A stretch of DNA of 64,000 nucleotides, from assembly GCF_011605345.1 (NCBI RefSeq), contig NZ_JAAOXM010000002.1:62001-126000 (forward strand). Direction: 5' to 3'. The position numbers were made by a program, and so were the translations under genes. Positions 43,841 through 56,010 of the stretch are shown piece after piece. Source of the DNA: Burkholderia sp. D-99 (GTDB lineage: Bacteria; Pseudomonadota; Gammaproteobacteria; Burkholderiales; Burkholderiaceae). The notes under the pieces are model-generated. The model was not told where the DNA came from. It made no database searches and saw only the letters and a program-made list of their open reading frames with translations. The stretch's first letter is position 1. Each line of letters opens with the position of its first letter.

Positions 43841-43969
43841 ATTTTCGATGTCGAAAGCGCGCGGCAATTGCATGACCTGCTCAGCCAGCTGCCGCTGTTT
43901 CCGTATATGGAGCTCGAGGTACGGGCGCTTTGCCGGCATCCGTCTTCGATTCGGGAAGACGATCGGTGA
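43841..43969 (+). pseudogene. 3' fragment of a second catC gene
   Basis: Forty-two codons and a TGA reading IFDVESARQLHDLLSQLPLF and on to RHPSSIREDDR match the last 42 residues of catC at 12157-12285 (five amino-acid differences; about 16 base differences in 129 by my count, mostly at third positions). There is no 5' part: the match begins abruptly next to the quinone-reductase fragment. The mostly silent changes suggest it diverged as a working gene before truncation. Confidence 0.9.
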
Positions 43970-44502
43970 ACGACCGACAAGCCGTGGAATTCGCGGTGCA
44001 TCGTCTCGACCGAGGCGGACGAAGTACCACGGGATTCCGATGCGATTGCGCCGGCGTTCGCGGCGCACGTATCGGTGCAGCCCTTAATACGTTTCAAGGC
44101 TTTGCCTCCGGCAAGCCTGCCTGATCCAGACGCCCCGCCGCCCACTCCACGAAGACTGCGCTTTCCGCCACACCGCATCCGCGCCCGACGCCGCGGTGCA
44201 GCGACGCCTGCCCGCCAGCGAAGAAGAATTAGCGGCAAATTCAGGACTATTCAGGCGCATCGTGGCAACTTCTCTCGTGTCGTGCCGGCACGGAAATCGG
44301 TCGCACTTTGCCCGTTGCCCGTCAACCCGCAGCGCACGCGCCGCGAAACTGACTGGCCCGGTCTCCACCGCGGCCGGTCGCCGTTCGCGCGTGCGATCGG
44401 GATACCGATCGAACGATTCGCCGCGCCGCACCCGGATCACCCACTTCACAGAACAAGCACCGCCCGCAATCGCGTACCCGAGGTCGCCACCTTTCGCTTG
44501 CC
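43970..44502. other. Non-coding or decayed region right of the T6SS cluster
   Basis: A 533-base stretch between the catC remnant and the histidine kinase gene. Open frames exist on both strands, but they are arginine-rich shadows with no recognisable product. A minus-strand frame at about 44090-44240 (KAQSSWSGRRGVWIRQAC) might be another scrap of a lost gene. A locally AT-richer stretch near 44225-44285 is the best place for the kinase promoter. Confidence 0.4.
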
Positions 44503-46392
44503 ATGCGCTCAACCATCCAGCCCGCTTCTCGCGCGACGCTATTGCGTGGCGTCCTGTCCGGCGTCCGTCCGTATCTGAAGTGGCAGCCCGTCACGCCCGC
44601 GCAGTTCATGTACGCCGTCCTGTTCTGCGCCGGCGGCAGCGTCGCCGTGGCCGCTGCCACGTGGGCATGCCTCGCGTGGCATGTCGAGTATCCGACCGCC
44701 AGCCTCGTGTTGCGGCTGGTGATCGTCGTCCTCGCGATATTCGGCTCGTTGCTGTCGTCCGTCCTGTTTGCGGTGCTTGGCGGCGCCCTCCTGGACTACT
44801 ATTTCACGGTGCCCTATTTCGCGCTGACGGTCAGCCGGACACAAGACATCGTCGCGCTTGCAACGTTCCTGGTCACGACGCTCATCGTCTGCGCGATGAT
44901 CCGGCATATCCGTGTCCTCGGGCACATCCAGCACGAACAGGCCCGCCTGCTGGACCTCACGAACGACAGCATCTTCGTGCGCGACGAAAACGATACGATC
45001 AAGTACTGGAATCGCGCTGCGGAAACCCTGTACGGATGGAAAAGCGCCGACGCGATCGGCCGGCATGCGCACACGCTGCTCAAGACGGTCTTCCCCGTGC
45101 CGCTCGATGAGATCGACGCCATCCTGAAGGGCACCGGTCACTGGGAAGGCGAGCTCGTGCATACGAGCCGCGACGGCAAGATACTCGTCCTCGCGAGCCG
45201 ATGGTCCATGCAGGTCGATGCCGTCGGCGAACTGCGCGGCATCCTCGAAAGCAACACGGACATCACGCAGCGCAAACTGGCCGAGCAGGCGCTGCGCCGC
45301 AGCGAGGAGGAATTCCTCGCCGAAGTGCAACGCCTGAGCCGCACCGGCAGCTTCGGCTGGAATATCGCGACCGCCGCCGTTTCGTGGTCGGCGGAGACAT
45401 TCCGGATTCTCGAGTACGACACCGCGACCACGCCCTCCATCGCGCTGTTCGCGGCCCGCCTGCATCCCGAAGACGCCGGCGCCTTCCAGGTCGCGCTGAC
45501 GGCCGCCACCCGATCGAGAGGCTGCCTCGATTTCCATGCACGATTGCTGATGCCCGACGGAACCGTCAAGCATGCCCACCTGGTCGCCCATCCGCTCGAC
45601 GACGCGCAGCAAAGCGCGCAGTACGTCGGCGCGGTGATGGACGTCAGTGCCGCGCGACAGGCCGAGGACCAGATTCGCTCGACCCGTGCCGAACTCGAGC
45701 GCGTTGCGCGCGCAACGATGTTGGGTGCGCTCAGCTCGTCCATCGCGCATGAGGTCGGCCAGCCACTGTCGGCAATACTGACCTTCGGGCAGACCGCCCA
45801 GCGCTGGATCGCGCGCGATCCGCCCGAGCTCGACGAAGTGCGTGCCTGCCTCGACGGCGTGATTTCCAGCAGCATGCGTGCCGCCAGTATCGTGCAGCGG
45901 GTTCGCGACCTGACGTCGCGCTCCGCCGCCGTGCAGCGCGACGAGCTGGCATTGAACGACGTCGTCGAGGAAACCGTCGCGTTGCTCAACGGGGAATTGG
46001 CGCATCACGGCATCGCGTTGCGCGTCGACCTCGCGGCCGGCCTCCCGCCGATCTCGGGCAACCGGATCCAGCTTCAACAGGTGTTGATGAACCTGCTCGT
46101 GAACGCAATACAGGCGATGGCCGGCCTGCCCGATGGCGTGCGCCACCTCGTCGTCACGTCGCATCTGGAACAAAACGGCCACGTCGCGGTCGCGCTGCGG
46201 GATTCCGGAACCGGCATTCGCGACGAAGACATCGACCGGCTGTTCGACGCGTTCTTCACGACGAAGCCGGCCGGCATGGGTATCGGCCTGTCGATCTGCC
46301 AGTCGATCATCGAATCGCACTGCGGACGCGTATGGGCGACCAACAACACGGATCGCGGCTCGACCTTCACCTTCTCGCTGCCGCCAGCGTGA
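44503..46392 (+). CDS. Membrane-bound PAS-domain sensor histidine kinase
   Basis: A 629-residue hybrid-free sensor kinase. Four transmembrane segments lie in residues about 33-140 (a DUF4118/KdpD-like membrane module). Two PAS domains follow (about 148-270, with DSIFVRDENDTIKYWNRAAETLYGW, and about 280-395). The HisKA domain has the phospho-acceptor in SSIAHEVGQPLSAIL, and the ATPase domain has QVLMNLLVNAIQAM, LRDSGTGI, FDAFFTTKPAG and GIGLSICQSI. The GQPL-type H-box belongs to the FixL/TodS-like group, which usually pairs with LuxR-type response regulators. No response regulator is encoded nearby, so it is an orphan kinase in this window. Its signal is unknown. Confidence 0.9.
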   Translation: MRSTIQPASRATLLRGVLSGVRPYLKWQPVTPAQFMYAVLFCAGGSVAVAAATWACLAWHVEYPTASLVLRLVIVVLAIFGSLLSSVLFAVLGGALLDYYFTVPYFALTVSRTQDIVALATFLVTTLIVCAMIRHIRVLGHIQHEQARLLDLTNDSIFVRDENDTIKYWNRAAETLYGWKSADAIGRHAHTLLKTVFPVPLDEIDAILKGTGHWEGELVHTSRDGKILVLASRWSMQVDAVGELRGILESNTDITQRKLAEQALRRSEEEFLAEVQRLSRTGSFGWNIATAAVSWSAETFRILEYDTATTPSIALFAARLHPEDAGAFQVALTAATRSRGCLDFHARLLMPDGTVKHAHLVAHPLDDAQQSAQYVGAVMDVSAARQAEDQIRSTRAELERVARATMLGALSSSIAHEVGQPLSAILTFGQTAQRWIARDPPELDEVRACLDGVISSSMRAASIVQRVRDLTSRSAAVQRDELALNDVVEETVALLNGELAHHGIALRVDLAAGLPPISGNRIQLQQVLMNLLVNAIQAMAGLPDGVRHLVVTSHLEQNGHVAVALRDSGTGIRDEDIDRLFDAFFTTKPAGMGIGLSICQSIIESHCGRVWATNNTDRGSTFTFSLPPA

Positions 46393-46492
46393 GCGTCGGC
46401 ATCGCCGCGGCGCGATCCGCGGCATCTCATGCGTCCGGACCGAAGACGCGCCCGCGAACGGCGGGCGCATCGTCCGGGCCGACCGCCGGAAG

Positions 46493-47269
46493 TCATTCCA
46501 TGTGCGCGCCGAATCCGACCTTCTCCGGCGCGATCCCGGCCTTCAGCGTCAACGCCGGAATCTCGTAGTCGCCCGCGTTCTGCCGCCGGAACGGAATCGG
46601 CTGCGTGGTCCACAGATCGTCGAGACGCCTGCCGAGCGCCGCGCGCGTTTCGTCGAAGCGCGCTTCGTTCATCTTTCCCGTCCGGTAGATCACGAACGGC
46701 GGCAGCACGTCGAAACCCGGGTAATACAGCATCCCGTGCTGAATCGGAAACAGCACGTCGTCGATCGGCCCGTTGATACCGCGCGGGCTGTAGTGCGACT
46801 CCCATCCGCCCGCCGTGACGATCAGCATCGCGCGCTTGCCGGCGAACGACCCTTCGCCATAACGATTGCCCCAATGCCTGTCGGAATGCTCGCCGACACC
46901 GTAGGCAAAACCGTACGCATACACACGCTCGACCCAGCCCTTCATGATCGCCGGCATCGAGAACCACCACAGCGGAAACTGCAGGATCACCGCATCGGCC
47001 CACCTCAGCTTGTCCTGCTCGCGCGCGATGTCTTCGCTTTGCGTGCCCGTCGCGAACGCGTGCTTCGAGTCGAGCGACGGATCGAAACGCGCGTCGGGCG
47101 CGCGATCGGTCACGTCGTTCGCGTCGAACGCCGCCTTCCAGTTCATCGCATACAGGTCCGTCACCCGCACGTCGTGACCCGCCGCTTCGAGATGCTCGAC
47201 GGCAAAGTCGCGCAGCGCGCCGTTCAGCGAACGCGGTTCCGGATGGGCATAAACGATCAGCACATTCAT
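46493..47269 (-). CDS. NAD(P)H quinone oxidoreductase-type flavoprotein
   Basis: A 258-residue flavodoxin-fold protein of the NQO1/MdaB/KefF family. It starts NVLIVYAHPEPRSLNGAL, with EDIAREQDKLRWADAVILQFPLWWFSMPAIMKGWVERV for FMN/FAD and quinone contacts, and GKRAMLIVTAGG. Such enzymes make two-electron reductions of quinones and protect against redox cycling. The ATG at 47269 has GGAG upstream. It is divergent from a LysR regulator that probably controls it. A fragment of a related gene sits 3 kb away at 43743-43838. Confidence 0.9.
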   Translation of the reverse strand: MNVLIVYAHPEPRSLNGALRDFAVEHLEAAGHDVRVTDLYAMNWKAAFDANDVTDRAPDARFDPSLDSKHAFATGTQSEDIAREQDKLRWADAVILQFPLWWFSMPAIMKGWVERVYAYGFAYGVGEHSDRHWGNRYGEGSFAGKRAMLIVTAGGWESHYSPRGINGPIDDVLFPIQHGMLYYPGFDVLPPFVIYRTGKMNEARFDETRAALGRRLDDLWTTQPIPFRRQNAGDYEIPALTLKAGIAPEKVGFGAHME

Positions 47270-47355
47270 GTTCGTCGCTCCGTTGATTGAATGACTGCAG
47301 GATGACGCCGCCGACGGTATATTTGAAATGAATTCCTGATATTCCAGGTATAGCC
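47270..47355. promoter_or_regulatory. Divergent control region, quinone reductase/LysR
   Basis: Eighty-six bases between start codons. The right half (about 47318-47347) is AT-rich and contains ATTCCTGATATTCC, a direct repeat of ATTCC/TATTCC with dyad character, a candidate LysR-type operator overlapping both promoters. Confidence 0.45.
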
Positions 47356-48249
47356 ATGAATAATCTCAGACGACTCGATCTGAACCTGCTCGTCACGCTG
47401 GACGTGCTGCTCGCCGAGCACAACGTCACGCGCGCGGCCGAGAAGCTGAACATGTCGCAGCCGTCGGTGAGCGTGCAGTTGCAGAAACTGCGCGACCTGT
47501 TCGGCGATCCGCTGCTATTGCCGGGGCCGCGCGGGATGCGGCCCACCGCGCGCGCGGAAGCGCTGCGCGAGCCGTTGCGGGACGCAATCGAAGCGATCGA
47601 ACGCGCGGTGACTCCCGCCACGCCGTTCGATCCCGCGACCGCGACGAACACGTGGCGCGTGGCCGCGACCGACTACGGCGAATCGACGATCGTGCTGCCC
47701 GCGCTGAACACGCTGCGTTCGGCCGCACCCGGTACGCGGCTGGCCGTCGTCGAGCTCGTACCGCCGCGCATCGAGCAGGATGCGGAGCGCAGCGGCATCG
47801 ATCTGGCATTCCATACGACCGAGGGTTCGCCGGCCGGCATGCGGCGCCTGCCGCTGTTCGTCGAGCGCTACGTGCTGATCGGCCGCGCCGGGCATCCGAA
47901 GCTGAAGCGGCGCCCGACGCTCGCGCAGTTCGGCGCGCTCGAACACGTGATCGTGTCGCCCGATGGCGGCGGCTTCTTTGGCGTGACGGACGAAGCGCTC
48001 GCGAAAGTGGGCGCCACGCGGCGCGTCGTGCTGTCCGTGCCGCATTTCCTGTTCGTGATGTCGGCCGTCGCCAGCACCGATCTCGTCGCGATGCTGCCCG
48101 AGCGGCTGGTGCGCGACGTGCCCGCGCTGCGCGTCGTGGAAGCGCCGGTCGACGTGCCCGGCTATGAAATGTCGATGCTGTGGCACGAGCGCGTGCATCG
48201 CGATCCGGCGCATCGGTGGCTGCGGGAGACGATTGCGGCATCGGTATAA
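47356..48249 (+). CDS. LysR-family transcriptional regulator
   Basis: A 297-residue LysR regulator with N-terminal DNA-binding domain (LRRLDLNLLVTLDVLLAEHNVTRAAEKLNMSQPSVSVQLQKLRDLFGDPLL) and an effector-binding domain of PBP2 type similar to the NodD/NahR/LinR group (LDLNLLVTLDVLL is typical of it). It probably regulates the divergent quinone reductase gene, possibly in response to an aromatic or quinone ligand; that is inferred from position only. Confidence 0.9.
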   Translation: MNNLRRLDLNLLVTLDVLLAEHNVTRAAEKLNMSQPSVSVQLQKLRDLFGDPLLLPGPRGMRPTARAEALREPLRDAIEAIERAVTPATPFDPATATNTWRVAATDYGESTIVLPALNTLRSAAPGTRLAVVELVPPRIEQDAERSGIDLAFHTTEGSPAGMRRLPLFVERYVLIGRAGHPKLKRRPTLAQFGALEHVIVSPDGGGFFGVTDEALAKVGATRRVVLSVPHFLFVMSAVASTDLVAMLPERLVRDVPALRVVEAPVDVPGYEMSMLWHERVHRDPAHRWLRETIAASV

Positions 48250-48373
48250 GCCAACGACGGCGGCCTGATTCGCCACGGCGGCGGGGACGGCTTGCCGGAC
48301 GGCGCCCGATTGCCGGCTTCGGTCGCCTTCGCCAGGGCCGCCCGGCCCTGCTGCAAGATTCTTCATTCGGGAC

Positions 48374-48409
48374 TTGAAACCGCCTCCAACACTGTATATA
48401 TTTACAGTG
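48374..48409 (+). promoter_or_regulatory. Promoter with perfect LexA (SOS) box
   Basis: The 20-base palindrome CACTGTATATATTTACAGTG at 48390-48409 contains CTGT-N8-ACAG with extended 7-base arms CACTGTA/TACAGTG, the LexA operator form found in proteobacteria. A sigma-70 promoter fits around it: TTGAAA at 48374-48379, a 17-base spacer, and TATATT at 48397-48402, so LexA would cover the -10. The downstream gene starts at 48473. Confidence 0.75.
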
Positions 48410-48472
48410 CTTTTTGCACCATTTGACCCGAATTCCGTCACCCATCGACGGACGGATTTTTGTGAGGCGACC

Positions 48473-48883
48473 ATGTTCCAGTCATCCGCATTCGATCCCG
48501 AGCAACCCGGTTTCAACCCGATCCACTTCGAGCGCGCCGCGCGGCAGGCGGTCGTCGATCTTCAACGCGTCGTCGGCGCCCCCGCGCAGCGGGCGCTCGG
48601 CCTGCGGCGGCGCAGCCATCCGGCCGCGGTCCGCACGATGAGCTGGCAGGCGCTGTTGAATGTCGAGGAGCTTGCGTTCTCGAACGCCGGTTTCCTGAAC
48701 CGCAACGATCCGACCGTCGTCGATGCATTCATCCGGCTGCGCGACAGCCGAATGGTCGCGGCGGACATCGAGGAAGCCGTCGACTGGAAGCGCGACGACG
48801 ACGATCTGCCTGCCGTCTATCTGATCGTCAAGGCGATGCTCGAAGCGGAAGAGACAGAGACACAGCGCGTCGAGATCGACTGA
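48473..48883 (+). CDS. Unknown protein, probably SOS-regulated
   Basis: A 136-residue protein I do not recognise. It has no signal peptide or membrane segment. It is predicted helical with a basic central part (QRALGLRRRSHPAAVRTMSWQALLNVEELAF) and an acidic C-terminus (EAVDWKRDDDDLPAVYLIVKAMLEAEETETQRVEID). The ATG at 48473 is preceded by GAGG. The promoter carries a perfect LexA box 63 bases upstream of the start, so the gene is probably induced by DNA damage. It is monocistronic: the next gene is convergent and a strong hairpin lies between. Confidence 0.75.
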   Translation: MFQSSAFDPEQPGFNPIHFERAARQAVVDLQRVVGAPAQRALGLRRRSHPAAVRTMSWQALLNVEELAFSNAGFLNRNDPTVVDAFIRLRDSRMVAADIEEAVDWKRDDDDLPAVYLIVKAMLEAEETETQRVEID

Positions 48884-48891
48884 CCCCGGCG

Positions 48892-48924
48892 GCCGGCGCG
48901 GCCTTCCGGTCAGGCCGCGCCGGC
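48892..48924. terminator. Perfect 12-bp hairpin between convergent genes
   Basis: GCCGGCGCGGCC (48892-48903) and GGCCGCGCCGGC (48913-48924) form a perfect 12-base-pair stem with a nine-base loop. It has no T-run on either side. Placed nine bases after the stop of the SOS-linked gene and 65 bases from the end of fadH, it may serve both directions as a transcription barrier. Confidence 0.55.
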
Positions 48925-48988
48925 GCAAGCGCCGAATCCCGGGAAAGCGCATGCCATCGCGGCCACGCGCAGCCGCGCCATCGAGCAA

Positions 48989-52885
<3,897 letters not shown>

Positions 52886-52889
<4 letters not shown>

Positions 52890-53488
52890 CGAACCACGCG
52901 ATGCAGACCGTCTCGGGCCGCGTCACGGCAATCGACCAGCAATCGATCGAGACGAAGATCTGGAGCAACAACCTGGGCTCGACCACGCAAAGCATCGAGG
53001 AAATCACGCTCCACCTCGAATCGCTCGCGTCCCCCCTCGTGTTCAGGACCAACCGGACGACGCGCCTGTTCATCGCCGACGGCGACCGGTTGAATGTCGC
53101 CTATGCCGACGTCCAGGATCGCCAGATCGTCTACGGCATCCGCAACATGACCGACGGTTCGGCTTATCTGCTGCGTCCCGCCAAAGTCGCCAGCGCCCGG
53201 ACCGACCTCACCGTCATGCTTCTTTGCGTGGTCGCCGCCGCCGTGGTCAGCGCAATCGTATCCGTGGTGACACTCAGCACGGAATCGACGTTCGACGTGT
53301 TTGCGCTGATCAGCGCGTGTGCAATCGGATTGGGCGTGCTGAGTGCGATCCTGCGGATCCTGTTCGGCGTGATCCTGTGGCCCGAAATCAGGAGACTAGC
53401 GCAGCCGGGCGGCAAACGCGAAATGACCGCGGCAACGACAGCGCTGTCGATCACGCAGGAAGAAACCCGGCACGTGCGCATCATCTGA
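52886..53488 (+). CDS. Unknown membrane protein, second of a coupled pair
   Basis: A 200-residue protein with the same architecture as its upstream partner: a soluble beta-rich N-terminal domain of about 100 residues (QTVSGRVTAIDQQSIETKIWS, NRTTRLFIADGDRLNVAYAD), two transmembrane segments (about 110-130, DLTVMLLCVVAAAVVSAIVSVVTL, and 140-165) and a cytoplasmic tail. Sequence similarity to the partner is weak, so they may be ancient paralogues. The ATG overlaps the upstream stop as ATGA. No motif gives a function. Confidence 0.7.
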
Positions 53489-53585
53489 TCGTGCCGGGCG
53501 CGGCCACTGCGCGAGCGAACGAGACACAACCAGGATCGCATCGCCGCGATCACCGCCGGACTCGCCGTCAGCGCGCGCCGCTCGT

Positions 53586-54065
53586 TCAGGTCGAAGCGGA
53601 TCCGCGCGACTGCACATCGTCGCCGAGGTAAATCCGCGCGCCGCCATCACCCTCGCCCGCTTCGATCCGCACATCGCCGGTCGCGGCGACGATCGCGTCG
53701 TACACGTCATCGGTCACGCACACCACCGGCACCGCGATCGCATACAGCTCGGCAGCCACGATCGCGCCGATCGAGATGATCAGGTCGCGCTCCTTCAGCA
53801 CGATCCCGACCGGCCCCGTGCCGTTGCGCACGGCTTCCGCGAGCACGCTGCTGCTCGAGCTCGAGCCCTTCGCGTGCGGCATCACCATCATCTTGCCGGC
53901 GAGGCTCGCACCGGCCTGCGGATGCCCGCGATCGACGATCTTGCCCGCACCCGAGTCGTAGCCGCCCCAGAAGCTGAGCGGCTTGTCGAGCACGAACGCT
54001 TGCGCGCATGCGCTGCCCGGCACGAGCGTGTCGCCCGTCAAACCCTTGCCCGTCGCATCAGTCAT
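53586..54065 (-). CDS. Aconitase X small (swivel-domain) subunit
   Basis: A 159-residue DUF126/aconitase X swivel-domain protein (GDTLVPGSACAQAFVLDKPLSFWGGYDSGAGKIVDRGHPQAG, followed by KMMVMPHAKGSSSSSSVLAEAVRNGTGP, the family's serine-rich active-site loop). With the large subunit it makes a heterodimeric AcnX. Characterised bacterial AcnX enzymes are cis-3-hydroxy-L-proline dehydratases. The start overlaps the large-subunit gene by eight bases. In archaea the homologous pair acts in the mevalonate pathway (phosphomevalonate dehydratase), which is unlikely here. Confidence 0.9.
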   Translation of the reverse strand: MTDATGKGLTGDTLVPGSACAQAFVLDKPLSFWGGYDSGAGKIVDRGHPQAGASLAGKMMVMPHAKGSSSSSSVLAEAVRNGTGPVGIVLKERDLIISIGAIVAAELYAIAVPVVCVTDDVYDAIVAATGDVRIEAGEGDGGARIYLGDDVQSRGSAST

Positions 54066-55305
54066 CGAATCGCACCTTTCCTTCGATCGCCGAACGCACG
54101 CATTCGCGCATGCTGCCGTACGCGACCGTCACGCCGATATTCGCGGGCGCATACGACGCCCACTTCCCCGAATTGGTCATCACCAGCCCCGACAGCTGCT
54201 TCATCACCGGCGTGATGTACGTGCAGGTGTCGACGACGATCTGGATGCCGCGCGCAGCGAATTTCTCCGCGAGGCCGGCTTCGCCCAGCTCCCACAGGAT
54301 GAACCGGCTCGTGTTCACGTAGAAATCGCAGGCCGGCTTGCCGTCGAACGCGTCGAGCAAGGCGTCGAGCGTGCGGAATTCGGCCAGCGAGAAATGCGGC
54401 GTGCCGAGCGCCACGGCGACGAGCGCGTCGCCGGCCGCGCCGTGGTTCAGCGTGCGGCGAATCTCGTCGAGATCGGCCATCGCGACATCGACCGTCCGTT
54501 GCGCCGCTTGCCCGTGCAACGCGGCGTCGAGCGTGGGCGCTTCCGGCGTCACGCCGACCGCATGAAACAGCGCGACGGCCCCGCTCGACGCGGCGGCCGC
54601 CCCCAGCGCCTTGAGTTCGTCTTCGGTGGTGTCCGCCGGCAACCCGACGATCGCCGGCACGACCGCGCCCGCGATCCGGCCGATCAGCAGCCCGAGCGCG
54701 GCGAAATGGATGTCGCGCGACGGCAGGCGGCTGAAGTCCGGCGCGTTGAACACGATCCGCGCGGCGCGGTTCGCTTCGACATGCAGCCCCGCGTACGGCG
54801 CACGCCCGGTGATCGCGGCCGCCAGGTCGAGAAAATCGCCGTACCGGCTCGTCCGCGCGCCGAGCACCGAGTTCGCAAACACGATCGCGTTCGATTCGGC
54901 CCACGCGATCTGCTCGCCTTTCGCGGGACGGTTCTTCAGCTGGTACGGCGCGCACGTGAAGCTCGATTCGCACCCGAGCTGCAGGTGCGCGTCCATCAGG
55001 CGCTGCGCGTCGCGCTGGATCGTGCGGTCGCCGTGGTACAGCTCGGGGTGGATCAAGTCGAGCGACCCGACGTTCAGCGTGGTCGGCACCGCGACCTTCG
55101 CACCGGTGTCGACGAAATACTCGACGAAGTCGAGGCTGGTCTGGCCGTGGTAAAGGCAGCCGTCGATATGCGCGGACGTGATGTCGATCAGGTGCGGCGC
55201 GGACATCACTTGCGCCGTGCGCGCGACGATCCGCATCGCGCGCGCGACGCCATCGCCGAAATCCCCGCGCAGCATGGCACTGTCGCGGTCACTCAACTGC
55301 AGCAT
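54058..55305 (-). CDS. Aconitase X catalytic subunit (probable cis-3-hydroxy-L-proline dehydratase)
   Basis: A 415-residue DUF521/aconitase X catalytic protein. Recognisable parts are MLQLSDRDSAMLRGDFGDGVARAMRIVARTAQ at the start, LIDITSAHIDGCLYHG, FTCAPYQLKNRPAKGEQIAWAESNAIVFANSVLGARTSRYGD, and the C-terminal VVDTCTYITPVMKQLSGLVMTNSGKWASYAPANIG with a metal/cluster-ligand Cys. AGAGGAG precedes the ATG at 55305. Hydroxyproline catabolic partners (reductase, transporter) are not in the window. Family certain; substrate inferred. Confidence 0.9.
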   Translation of the reverse strand: MLQLSDRDSAMLRGDFGDGVARAMRIVARTAQVMSAPHLIDITSAHIDGCLYHGQTSLDFVEYFVDTGAKVAVPTTLNVGSLDLIHPELYHGDRTIQRDAQRLMDAHLQLGCESSFTCAPYQLKNRPAKGEQIAWAESNAIVFANSVLGARTSRYGDFLDLAAAITGRAPYAGLHVEANRAARIVFNAPDFSRLPSRDIHFAALGLLIGRIAGAVVPAIVGLPADTTEDELKALGAAAASSGAVALFHAVGVTPEAPTLDAALHGQAAQRTVDVAMADLDEIRRTLNHGAAGDALVAVALGTPHFSLAEFRTLDALLDAFDGKPACDFYVNTSRFILWELGEAGLAEKFAARGIQIVVDTCTYITPVMKQLSGLVMTNSGKWASYAPANIGVTVAYGSMRECVRSAIEGKVRFDD

Positions 55306-55373
55306 CGGTTGCTCCTCTGACGCGTGCCGGCGGCGCCGGCCCGTGAAATTCGTCAGGGGACTCTACAACTGGA

Positions 55374-55410
55374 AATAAAAACTGTCCAGATCATCGCTGA
55401 TCCGGACAGT
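55374..55410 (-). terminator. Terminator downstream of the leftward marR gene
   Basis: ACTGTCC (55381-55387) and GGACAGT (55404-55410) enclose a second perfect stem GATCA-TCGC-TGATC. Read on the minus strand, the hairpin is followed by TTTTTATTT. It lies about 80 bases after the marR stop and just upstream of the acnX promoter, so it insulates acnX from marR transcription. Confidence 0.8.
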
Positions 55411-55490
55411 CTAAAAAACCAATTCTCAGTCTGGAGGGTGATTGATGCTGGCAATGGCTCGAATTCCGCTCCAGTTTGCCGCCGATCCGT

Positions 55491-55919
55491 CTAGCGTTCC
55501 GCGGTCACACTGAACAGCTCGTCGCGCAGCGCCTTCGCGCGGTCGCGGCCGAACTGCGTCTCGAATTCGTCCTGTGCGGCCTGCCACGCGACCAACGCCC
55601 GCGCGAACGTGCGCTCGCCCGGCTTCGTGAGGCTCAGCGCATGCGCACGCGCATCGTGCTCGGACGCGGCCGTCGCGACGAAGCCGTCGCGCTGCAGCGG
55701 CTTCAGCGCGCGCAGCAGCGTCGTGCGATCCATCACGAGCGTATCGGCGAGTTCGCTCATCAGCAGGCCGGGCTTGCGCGTCAGGTTCGCCATGATCGAG
55801 AACTGGGCGGGCGTGACGCCAACCGGGGCCAGATGGCGTTCGTACAGTTGCGTGACGAAGCGCGCCGCCTGACGCAGCGCGAGGCAGTTGCACGCCTGGG
55901 CAATCGAGGTGTCGTTCAT
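55491..55919 (-). CDS. MarR-family regulator 1
   Basis: A 142-residue winged-helix MarR regulator (LALRQAARFVTQLYERHLAPVGVTPAQFSIMANLTRKPGLLMSELADTLVMDRTTLLRALKPLQRDGFV). It is a paralogue of the regulator at 57013-57444; both share RQAAR, YER-L, GVTP-Q-SI and LLRALKPL. I chose ATG 55919; an in-frame start at 56012 would run through the shared promoter. A palindrome typical of MarR operators lies 16 bases upstream of the start. It is divergent from a LysR gene and probably represses itself and perhaps the efflux operon. Confidence 0.9.
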   Translation of the reverse strand: MNDTSIAQACNCLALRQAARFVTQLYERHLAPVGVTPAQFSIMANLTRKPGLLMSELADTLVMDRTTLLRALKPLQRDGFVATAASEHDARAHALSLTKPGERTFARALVAWQAAQDEFETQFGRDRAKALRDELFSVTAER

Positions 55920-55934
55920 GCTCCGCAATTTATA

Positions 55935-55948
55935 TGTGCATATGCATA
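55935..55948. promoter_or_regulatory. MarR-type operator, site 1
   Basis: TGTGCATATGCATA, with the perfect 10-base palindrome TGCATATGCA at 55937-55946, in the 91-base gap between the divergent marR and lysR genes. It matches two other sites at 57006 and 57486 (consensus WGTGCAYATRCAYA). Confidence 0.65.
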
Positions 55949-56010
55949 AAGTCAATGTACACTCCGCCGTAACCGGGCCGGCGGCCGGCACTCGCGTCAA
56001 GGAGACGGAC

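Noticed and set aside
43848..44087. 79-codon plus-strand open frame over the catC remnant
   Set aside because: It is in a different frame from the catC match; the meaningful frame is the catC one ending at 43969.
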